Origin: Planctomycetota bacterium
Lineage (GTDB): Bacteria > Planctomycetota > Planctomycetia > Pirellulales > Thermoguttaceae
Assembly (NCBI GenBank): GCA_030612765.1
Contig: JAUWNG010000003.1
Location: 1-64,000 of the forward strand
Length of the DNA stretch: 64,000 bases
Direction: 5' to 3'
Positions 1-5,568 of this stretch are shown one piece after another (within the stretch, counting starts at the first letter, position 1; the number at the start of each line of letters is the position of its first letter). The notes under the pieces were generated by a model, which saw only the letters and a program-made list of their open reading frames with translations, made no database searches and was not told where the DNA came from. Both the position numbers and the translations under genes were made by a program.

Positions 1-313
1 CCCGGGGCACCCCCCCGGGGGGCGGGTTGCCGCACAAGCGCCGGGGCGCCCCACCGGCCCACCCGTGCGCGGCGAGGCGCGGAGAATGTTGGGCCGGTTG
101 GGCCGACACGGGACGTTTGCGTTCTTTCACGCACCCTGGGCGATGCCCAGGGCTGGGAGAACGTGGCCCCTTAGGGGCGTCAATTCCGCCCCGTAATCCA
201 GTCGCCCCAACCACTTGAGGCCGCCAGAAAATCTTGCCGCACACGGCACTTGTTGCCGAACACAATAGCCGGTACAATTAATATAGTGGACAAGGTTGTC
301 CAGGGGTTCCGCA
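1..313. other. gene-free GC-rich stretch with short hairpins
   Basis: No convincing gene is visible. The stretch holds two short perfect hairpins, one at 134-152 (arms CCCTGGGC and GCCCAGGG) and one at 165-178 (GGCCCC/GGGGC), and a C/G-rich start. A 63-codon open frame at 27-218 has the arginine- and proline-rich look of a random GC-rich frame. The AT-rich segment at about 275-290 just before the first toxin gene probably contains its promoter, but I cannot place a clear -35/-10 pair. Confidence 0.5.
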
Positions 314-556
314 ATGTCCTCTTACGAATTCATTTGGACCGATGAGGCAATCGGGCATCTTGACGAACACGATATCTCTCCCGAGGACTTCAAAAACGTG
401 GTTTGCCGGCCGATAGGCGTCGGCAAAAGCCGCTCTTCGGGATTGCCGGTCGCCTTTGGCTACACCGAGGACGGCCGATACTTTATTGCAGTCTACGAAA
501 TGTTGGATGAAACGACGGTGTTCCCCGTGACGGCCTACGAGGTCAACGAACCTTGA
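314..556 (+). CDS. BrnT/DUF4258-like putative RNase toxin
   Basis: An 80-residue protein, mostly beta strand after an N-terminal Trp-containing strand and helix (YEFIWTDEAIGHL), as in BrnT-like toxins of the RelE/BrnT fold. The ATG at 314 is preceded by AGGGG with about 7 bases spacing; a TTG at 296 is also in frame but less likely. A homologue lies at 1961-2200 on the other strand, and the two align from residue 1 without gaps in the first 15 residues, which supports both starts. A small HTH gene follows at 589, giving a toxin-first, antitoxin-second order. Family membership is judged by eye and RNase activity is inferred, not seen. Confidence 0.65.
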   Translation: MSSYEFIWTDEAIGHLDEHDISPEDFKNVVCRPIGVGKSRSSGLPVAFGYTEDGRYFIAVYEMLDETTVFPVTAYEVNEP

Positions 557-588
557 AGGCCGCGTCGATGTACCCCGGAGGCGGTTCC

Positions 589-936
589 ATGAACGATCGA
601 AAGAACGTCGCGGCACGACGGCCGGCGACTGCCGAAGAACGCCAAAAGGTGCAGGGGTACTGCCGGCAGGTCGAGAAGGACTTGCCGGAACTGCGTCGGC
701 AAGCGACCCGGACTGAACGCCAGAGGCGCGCCTCGGCCATGCGCGAACCGACCGTCAGCGGGCAACTGCGCCGCGCCATTTCTGAAAGCGGAATGGACCA
801 TCGAGAACTAGCCGATCAAACCGGGCTGCGGCCGAAGGCGCTTGCGGAGTTCCTGGCGGGCGCCGCCGCGCTGGATTCCGCGGCCATCGACAAGCTTGCG
901 GCATTTCTCAAACACCAGTTGAAGCCCATCGGCTAG
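589..936 (+). CDS. XRE-type HTH antitoxin (partner of 314-556)
   Basis: A 115-residue protein with a charged N-terminal half and a C-terminal helix-turn-helix of the XRE/Cro type (about residues 60-110; ELADQTGLRPKALAEFL is the recognition region). The ATG at 589 follows GGAGG (577-581) with ideal spacing; upstream in-frame TTG 553 and ATG 568 lack such a site. It starts 32 bases after the putative toxin stop. Antitoxins of this order (HigA-like) usually bind their own promoter and neutralise the toxin; that role is inferred. Its sequence differs clearly from the antitoxin of the second pair at 1605-1958, although the toxins are related. Confidence 0.65.
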   Translation: MNDRKNVAARRPATAEERQKVQGYCRQVEKDLPELRRQATRTERQRRASAMREPTVSGQLRRAISESGMDHRELADQTGLRPKALAEFLAGAAALDSAAIDKLAAFLKHQLKPIG

Positions 937-974
937 TATGTTTTCGGCGTCGGGCGACCAGAGAACCGTGTACC

Positions 975-1214
975 TCATCTGTCGGCGAGGTTCTTCCAAA
1001 TTTCCGCCAACGGACGGCCGCCGGGAACCTGCTGGCGTCGGGCCAATTCCTCGTCGCCGAAAGGAGAGCGAAGCGGGCGTTGCCGGTCCTCCTCGCGCAC
1101 GGCAGCCGCGGGGTGAAAGTAGCCCGAGATGCGGCCCTGTGCGTCGCGTATCTCAATCGGCTCCTGAATTTCGCGGAGCCTGCCGCTAAGCTGGTCATCG
1201 ACAAGGACTTTCAT
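975..1214 (-). CDS. small antitoxin-like protein, orphan
   Basis: A 79-residue protein whose C-terminal part, with a SPFGDEELARR stretch and RPLAEIWKNL near the end, resembles small planctomycete proteins usually found beside PIN or RelE-like toxins. The ATG at 1214 has AAGG about 9 bases upstream, and a TATAAT box on the minus strand at 1267-1272 fits a promoter. No toxin gene lies next to it: upstream is a repeat-rich gap, downstream is the convergent HTH gene. It may be a leftover antitoxin or may act on another toxin in the genome. Function is inferred from resemblance only. Confidence 0.55.
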   Translation of the reverse strand: MKVLVDDQLSGRLREIQEPIEIRDAQGRISGYFHPAAAVREEDRQRPLRSPFGDEELARRQQVPGGRPLAEIWKNLADR

Positions 1215-1266
1215 TTCACGATACCTTACAGGGAACGGACCTTCTGGAAATCTCTTTCCATTTCAT

Positions 1267-1272
1267 ATTATA
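1267..1272 (-). promoter_or_regulatory. -10 box of the 975-1214 gene
   Basis: Perfect TATAAT on the minus strand in a locally AT-rich stretch, about 50 bases upstream of the ATG at 1214. No good -35 box is visible. Confidence 0.4.
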
Positions 1273-1350
1273 GTCTAAGTACCGTGTGCTTACCAGGGGC
1301 GAAGGGCGGGGGGTTCGGGGCGGGGTTCGAGGCTCGGGGCTCGGGGAATC

Positions 1351-1381
1351 CCGTTTAGCCGCCGCGTCCACGCGGCGTTAT
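1351..1381 (+). repeat. 31-bp interspersed palindromic repeat, copy 1
   Basis: This 31-bp segment, beginning CCGTTTAGCCGCCGCGTCC, recurs exactly on the opposite strand at 42429-42459, more than 40 kb away. Its core (CGCCGCGT/ACGCGGCG) is self-complementary. Both copies sit next to similar G-rich DNA with GGGGTTCGGGG-like motifs. The remainder of the 1215-1604 gap contains only this repeat, G-rich sequence and the terminator at 1468-1490. Confidence 0.8.
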
Positions 1382-1462
1382 GGGAATCAGGGGTCATGGT
1401 TGAGGAGCGAGGGCTGGGCACTTCAGTGCCCAGTACGGAGGGCGGAGGGCGGAAAGGGAAAC

Positions 1463-1490
1463 AAAAAGAGCCGCCGGAGGTCGGCGGCTC
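1463..1490 (-). terminator. rho-independent terminator after the second TA pair
   Basis: A perfect 9-bp stem (GAGCCGCCG/CGGCGGCTC, 1468-1476 and 1482-1490) with a 5-base loop is followed on the minus strand by TTTTTGT. It lies about 115 bases beyond the stop codon of the antitoxin gene at 1605, in the right orientation to end that operon. Confidence 0.75.
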
Positions 1491-1604
1491 GGGATTGGTC
1501 GAGCGGGTGATGCTAAATGGTCAACATGGGGCGCCGCGGGTGATGATCTCGTGGATCGCCTGGCGGTTCTCCGTCGACCAGGGCTGCCGGCCGCCGATTC
1601 ACGG

Positions 1605-1958
1605 TTACCTGAAGTTCACCACGACTTCCTTCCCGAGGGCTTCCGCATAACGGGTCAGAGTCACCACCGTGGGATTCAACTCGGCCTCGTTTTCCAACCG
1701 TGAGAGGGCCGTTCGACCGATGCCGGTCCTTTTCTCCACGTCGGATAGGCTCAGCCCTTGGGCCTGCCGCTCGCGTTTCAGGGCCTTCATGGCCTCGTGG
1801 ACCGCCGCGTTAACCTTCTTGCGGGCGGCCTTAATGCGGCGGGCCTTGGCAAGAATGTCCTCTTTTCGGCTCTCGGCGGCTTGGTTGGCCCGATCCCAAC
1901 GTTGCCGTTCCTCGGCGGTTAGCTCGCGATGAATACGTTTTGCTCGTCGTTTTGCCAT
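1605..1958 (-). CDS. XRE-type HTH antitoxin (partner of 1961-2200)
   Basis: A 117-residue protein with a very basic, helical N-terminal half (Arg/Lys/Ala rich, possibly a coiled or nucleic-acid-contacting extension) and a clear XRE helix-turn-helix in the C-terminal half (LSLSDVEKRTGIGRTALSRLEN, about residues 70-91, then a YAEALGKEV dimer segment). It starts 2 bases after the toxin stop, so the two genes are translationally coupled. Toxin-first order matches HigBA-like systems. Autoregulation at the promoter at 2228-2255 is likely but inferred. Confidence 0.75.
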   Translation of the reverse strand: MAKRRAKRIHRELTAEERQRWDRANQAAESRKEDILAKARRIKAARKKVNAAVHEAMKALKRERQAQGLSLSDVEKRTGIGRTALSRLENEAELNPTVVTLTRYAEALGKEVVVNFR

Positions 1959-1960
1959 TC

Positions 1961-2200
1961 TCAGTCCTCCACTTCAAAAGCCGTGACAGGCAGCACCGTC
2001 GTGTCGTCGAGCAACTCATAGACACAAGCGATAAACCTGCCGGTCGATGTCTCGCCGAACGCGATTGTTCGGTCGGACGACTGACTTTGATCCGCCTCGT
2101 CCGGATCGCACACTACCTCTTCAAACTCGTCGGGGGCGACGCCGTGTTGAGCCAGATGCTCCTCGATCCGGTCATTCCAAACGAAATAGTAGAAAGGCAC
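1961..2200 (-). CDS. BrnT/DUF4258-like putative RNase toxin, second copy
   Basis: A 79-residue homologue of the protein at 314-556, with the same pattern of Phe/Trp-containing first strand, helix ending in EHLAQHG, and C-terminal strands ending LPVTAFEVED. I chose the GTG at 2200 because GGGAG lies 6-8 bases upstream and because the product then matches its paralogue in length; an ATG at 2224 would add eight residues. The toxin role is inferred from gene order and the neighbouring XRE antitoxin. The two toxins are diverged, so this is not a recent duplication. Confidence 0.65.
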   Translation of the reverse strand: MPFYYFVWNDRIEEHLAQHGVAPDEFEEVVCDPDEADQSQSSDRTIAFGETSTGRFIACVYELLDDTTVLPVTAFEVED

Positions 2201-2227
2201 GAACCATCTCCCAAGGTGTTGCATTAT

Positions 2228-2255
2228 ATTATAACATCCGGGAGACGGCAGTCAA
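2228..2255 (-). promoter_or_regulatory. sigma-70-like promoter of the second TA operon
   Basis: On the minus strand TTGACT (2250-2255) and TATAAT (2228-2233) are separated by 16 bases, pointing into the toxin gene that starts at 2200. It is the only strong promoter-like sequence in this intergenic gap. Confidence 0.6.
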
Positions 2256-2289
2256 GAAAAATCGTTTTGGGCGTTTCGGGCGGAAAAGA

Positions 2290-2317
2290 AAAGGGCCGCC
2301 CGCGTGGGAGGCCCTTT
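2290..2317 (-). terminator. terminator after the PEP-CTERM gene
   Basis: An 8-bp perfect stem, AAAGGGCC/GGCCCTTT (2290-2297 and 2310-2317), is followed on the minus strand by TTCTTTTCC. It lies 75 bases past the stop codon of the beta-helix gene and about 35 bases before the promoter of the downstream TA operon. Confidence 0.65.
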
Positions 2318-2391
2318 GATTGGCTTTCGGATTGTAGTTGTTCAATGTTGGGGTGGCAGTTCAACTGCCACTCCAACTATGGTTTACGTTC

Positions 2392-3624
2392 TCAGCCCGC
2401 CCGTCTCCGCCGCCAAACGCCGTAGCCGGCGGCAACCAAGCCCAGCAGCCCCCAGACGAAGATCGTGCCCGGCTCGGGAATTGGCGCGCTTAGCGGATTA
2501 CTCCAATCTACGTAGTCGCTGACTGCATCGCCCAAACTTCCAGCCGCGCCGTAAACTCCGCTAGGACCGAGGGGATCGCCCCACCAGTTGCTGAGGGCTG
2601 ATACTTCTACGGTAGAATAGTTGTAACAGCCGTATCCCGTGTTATCGTAAATGTTGTTGTGGTATATGTTGATGTTTGACGGTGTTCCATCAATCCCGAT
2701 ACCATTGCCGGTTCCATTATAGCCGTTCCATGTACCGCTATTGTTGTAGATTGTATTTCCAAAAACATCTACATTGGAGCAACCATCCTTGAGACTCAGG
2801 GCACCTATCGAATAGCCCTCCCCAGCGACGTTGGTAACGGTATTGCCGCTGATGGTGGCGTTGTCTGACGCAACGAAGCTGATGCCACCCTCACGAGCGC
2901 CATCGATAAAATTACCGGTGATGATGGCGTCTGGACAAGATGGACCGCACCAACCGGCTCCACCTACCCAAATACCGTGATCTCCCGAGTTCAGGACCAT
3001 GTTGTCCGTAATTGTCGCGCCGCTGGATCCCTTGGCGATGAACATTCCATCAGACAGATTGTTCTGAATCAGGCAGTTATGAACTGTCAAGTTCTGGTTG
3101 CAGTTTGCATACATCGGGTAGCAGTTATTCTGCGACTTGATGTTCTCGGCCGTGCAGCCGGCGTAGTAGACAAAACCTTCGACTTCCGTATCGTGGGCAT
3201 AATCGCGGAACAGGACACCGTAGCCCCAATAATTCACCGCACCAAAATTCTGAACCGTAAGGTTTTGGATGGTAACATTATCTGCCGTGGTATGGATGCC
3301 TTTGGCCCAAGCAGTAGTGCTGAGGCCACTACCATCAAGAATAACCCCGTCCCGGCTTTGACCTATTAATGTCAGGGATTTTTCGATTCTGACAAATGGA
3401 CTGCTTGGGGCATTGTAGGTTCCATCAGCTACGTCGACCGTCCCACCGGCGTCAACCATGTCAACGCCTTTTTGGATCGTCGCGTAGGGCGATGAAGAAG
3501 TCCCATCGCCTGTAAGGTCGCTGCCCGTCGTAGAGACGTAAATGTAAATGGCAGCGCGTGCGTCTGTGCCGAGTAGCAGGACCACTCCCACAAGCCCAGT
3601 CACCGCAATTATAGAACGTTTCAT
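2392..3624 (-). CDS. secreted right-handed beta-helix protein with PEP-CTERM anchor
   Basis: A 410-residue exported protein. It opens with a signal peptide (MKRSIIAVTG, hydrophobic to about residue 25, cleavage near ARA-AI), followed by a DUF1565-like start (YVSTTGSDLTGDGTSSSPY) and repeated Asn/Gly-rich turns such as ITGNFIDGA and ISGNTV typical of PbH1 parallel beta-helix repeats. The C-terminus is a classic PEP-CTERM signal: IPEPG, a hydrophobic helix and RRRRAG. The ATG at 3624 is chosen because AGGAGA lies just upstream and it begins exactly at the signal peptide; the frame is open further upstream to 3747 without a site. It is probably a substrate of the exosortase encoded at 4361-5551. 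Ligand or enzymatic activity is unknown. Confidence 0.85.
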   Translation of the reverse strand: MKRSIIAVTGLVGVVLLLGTDARAAIYIYVSTTGSDLTGDGTSSSPYATIQKGVDMVDAGGTVDVADGTYNAPSSPFVRIEKSLTLIGQSRDGVILDGSGLSTTAWAKGIHTTADNVTIQNLTVQNFGAVNYWGYGVLFRDYAHDTEVEGFVYYAGCTAENIKSQNNCYPMYANCNQNLTVHNCLIQNNLSDGMFIAKGSSGATITDNMVLNSGDHGIWVGGAGWCGPSCPDAIITGNFIDGAREGGISFVASDNATISGNTVTNVAGEGYSIGALSLKDGCSNVDVFGNTIYNNSGTWNGYNGTGNGIGIDGTPSNINIYHNNIYDNTGYGCYNYSTVEVSALSNWWGDPLGPSGVYGAAGSLGDAVSDYVDWSNPLSAPIPEPGTIFVWGLLGLVAAGYGVWRRRRAG

Positions 3625-3888
3625 CTCAGTCTCTCCTGATTCTTTTCGGGCTGTTTCCCAGTTGTGTTCGCCTCGCCGTCGTCCCGCAAAGACGTTTCCG
3701 CGGCTGTGATTACTCCGGGAGGCGATACTGCATTTGTCTACAAGCATATAGACCGCCGAAGGCCGATTCCTGACAAGCGGAATAAAAAAAATCTTCTAAA
3801 ACCAAGAAAGTTCCTCCAGAGCACCTCTGCGGTGGGGAAAAAGGCGGTTTTTTGCCACCAATAGGGCGGGGTTTACCCCACAATCCGT

Positions 3889-3917
3889 TTGACAATTATT
3901 TTTGCGCTGGTTAGGGT
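3889..3917 (+). promoter_or_regulatory. possible promoter upstream of the exosortase locus
   Basis: TTGACA at 3889-3894, 17 bases, then TAGGGT, in an AT-rich patch. It points toward the exosortase operon that begins about 450 bases downstream, but the -10 box is weak and the long hairpin at 4262-4350 intervenes. Confidence 0.35.
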
Positions 3918-4261
3918 AGATATTTCTGCTACCGAGCCGCTGCTCAATGAGCCGGTTGCGTGGTTTCTGGTTTCCGCACTCCGCGTCGGTTCCTTGCAAG
4001 CGGGGGAACGTCTTGTCGAGATAGGCGAACTTGTCGGGATCGAGAAAATTTTCAATCGTTGAGAGATCAAGGGGCTATCCGAAAACTGTGCGCCACTGCT
4101 TGCGGGTAAGCGGCGGTACACGGTGGTGGATACGGTGAGTACTCGTAGATGCAGGGACGCCCATGATGGACGCGCACGGACGGGCATATTGGAATGTGGT
4201 TGTCGCACGTGCTTTTAGGCCGCGTGTGCCACCCACGGGAACGGAGTGCGCCCTGAGGTCA

Positions 4262-4350
4262 AAAAAGAGGTCAGAGATCGGAGGTCAGAGAATTTCTGAT
4301 TTCTGATTTGCCTTTCCTGCCCTCTGACCTCTGCTCTCTGACCTCTTTTT
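4262..4350. repeat. long inverted repeat built of AGAGGTC-type heptamers
   Basis: Left arm (4262-4292) and right arm (4319-4350) are complementary over about 27 bases with only a few mismatches in the middle. Each arm contains GAGGTCAGAG-type units, the same heptamer family found in the exosortase 5' region and at 43868-43918. The right arm ends in TTTTT and the left begins with AAAAA, so it could act as a bidirectional terminator. Confidence 0.65.
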
Positions 4351-4360
4351 CGTCGGCATC

Positions 4361-5551
4361 GTGAAGTTGCACCAACGCAAGAGAAAATACCGGCCACCGC
4401 AAAAAATGAGGGGCCAGAGGCCAGAGGTCGGAGGTCAGGGACCAGAGGTCGGAGGCCAGAGGTCAGAGGTCGGAGGCCAGAGGTCAGAGGTCGGAGGCCA
4501 GAGGTCAGAGATCGGAGGTCAGGGATTAGAGGCCGGAGATCGGCAATCATCAATCATCAATCATCAATCATCAATCTCCTGGCCCCCGGCCCCCGTCGTG
4601 CTGGGCGGCGCGATTCTGGCGGCGGCGTTTGTTTGGGCGTACTGGCCTACGCTGGTCAGTCTGGTCGCCACGTGGAACCGCGAGCCGGACTACTCGCACG
4701 GATTCCTCGTCGCGCCGTTGGCGGTCTATTTTCTCTGGGTCCGGCGCGACCGGTTTCCGGGCGGAAAAGGGGACAGGTCCAATTTGTGCGTAGCACCCTC
4801 CGGGTCGTTCCGGCAAATTGGACCTGTCCCCTTTTCGTGGCTGGACGTTGTCTTCGGATTGGGCTTGATCGCCGCCTGCGTCGCCGCCCGGGCGCTGAGC
4901 GCGCACTTCTATCTCGACGCGATCGACGGCTGGTCGATTCTTCCGTGGGTGGGTGGAGTGGTGTTGCTGCTGGCCGGGCGGAAGGTGTTTTGGTGGAGCC
5001 TGCCGTCGATCGCGTTTCTGTGGTTCATGGTGCCGCTGCCGTATCGTGTAGAGCGTTGGTTGAGCCTGCCGCTGCAGGGAGCGGCCACCAAGCTGAGTTG
5101 TTGGATTTTGCAGGCCCTGGGGCAGCCGGCCTTGGCCGAGGGACACGTCATCTTCCTCGGCGATCACCGGCTGGAAATCGAACAGGCCTGTTCCGGCTTG
5201 CGAATTTTCGTGGGGATCGTGGCCTTGGCGTTCGCCTACGTGATCGTGGCGCGCCGGGCCTGGTGGGAGAGGGCGCTGTTGCTGCTCAGCGCCGTTCCGA
5301 TCGCCTTGCTGGCCAACGCCGCGCGGATCGTCGCCACGGGCCTGCTCTATCAATATGTTTCGGGAGAGGCGGCGAGGAAATTCTCCCACGACGGGGCGGG
5401 CTGGGTGATGATCCTGTTGGCCGCCGGGATGTTCGGGCTGGTGTTGTGGTACTTGTGTCGGCTGGTGCAAGAAGTCGAGTTGGTCGGAGTCGGCGACGTC
5501 GTTCGCCGGGAACGAGTTGGGTCGGCGGTGCAACGGCCGACCCGGCACTAG
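4361..5551 (+). CDS. exosortase (transpeptidase sorting PEP-CTERM proteins)
   Basis: A multi-spanning membrane protein of the exosortase/EpsH family. The proposed catalytic residues are all present: Cys277 (EQACSGLR), Arg322 (NAARIVATG) and His343 (FSHDGAGW). About eight hydrophobic segments follow residue 75. The GTG at 4361 opens a 396-codon frame whose first 75 residues are encoded by heptamer repeats (GGQRSEV peptide repeats); a GTG at 4598 may be the real start, giving 317 residues. A perfect 23-bp inverted repeat at 4764-4836 is inserted in frame (residues about 134-160). Likely cargo includes the PEP-CTERM proteins at 2392 and 44909. It heads the exopolysaccharide locus, 17 bases before the Wzc-like gene. 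Family certain, start uncertain. Confidence 0.9.
   Translation: MKLHQRKRKYRPPQKMRGQRPEVGGQGPEVGGQRSEVGGQRSEVGGQRSEIGGQGLEAGDRQSSIINHQSSISWPPAPVVLGGAILAAAFVWAYWPTLVSLVATWNREPDYSHGFLVAPLAVYFLWVRRDRFPGGKGDRSNLCVAPSGSFRQIGPVPFSWLDVVFGLGLIAACVAARALSAHFYLDAIDGWSILPWVGGVVLLLAGRKVFWWSLPSIAFLWFMVPLPYRVERWLSLPLQGAATKLSCWILQALGQPALAEGHVIFLGDHRLEIEQACSGLRIFVGIVALAFAYVIVARRAWWERALLLLSAVPIALLANAARIVATGLLYQYVSGEAARKFSHDGAGWVMILLAAGMFGLVLWYLCRLVQEVELVGVGDVVRRERVGSAVQRPTRH
4411..4576 (+). repeat. heptamer tandem repeats at the 5' end of the exosortase gene
   Basis: From 4411 to about 4540 the DNA is a run of imperfect 7-bp units (AGAGGTC, GGAGGCC, GGAGGTC and variants). It is followed at 4545-4576 by four units of AATCATC. 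Three 7-bp units encode a seven-residue peptide repeat in the long reading frame. The same unit length recurs at 18372-18399, 18584-18625 and 43868-43918. Confidence 0.85.
4764..4836 (+). repeat. 73-bp perfect inverted repeat inside the exosortase gene
   Basis: Arms at 4764-4786 and 4814-4836 are perfectly complementary over 23 bases and are separated by 27 bases. The arms contain GGGGACAGGTCC. The element is translated in frame and adds a hydrophilic loop between predicted membrane helices. Related GGGGAC/GTCCCC cores occur at 34049-34069 and about 42145. Confidence 0.9.
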
Positions 5552-5568
5552 GGCTGGAGTAAAATCGC

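Larger units (their letters stand above)
3625..4360. other. 735-bp intergenic region with hairpins and heptamer repeats
   Basis: No firm gene. Visible items are a hairpin at 3831-3859 (GGTGG/CCACC with A5/T6 inner pairing, similar in layout to one near 44158-44190), a possible promoter at 3889-3917, a possible degraded small reading frame at 3889-4209, and a long imperfect hairpin at 4262-4350 whose arms are built from AGAGGTC-type heptamers and end in five T residues. The last may terminate transcription or attenuate entry into the exosortase operon. Confidence 0.5.

Noticed and set aside
27-218. 63-codon open frame in GC-rich DNA
   Set aside because: Arg/Pro/Gly-rich with no ribosome site and no family resemblance; it also spans two palindromes, so it looks like a chance frame.
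3873-4208. 111-codon minus-strand frame
   Set aside because: Ser/Arg-rich without ribosome site or recognisable motif, and it is antisense to the possible degraded frame.
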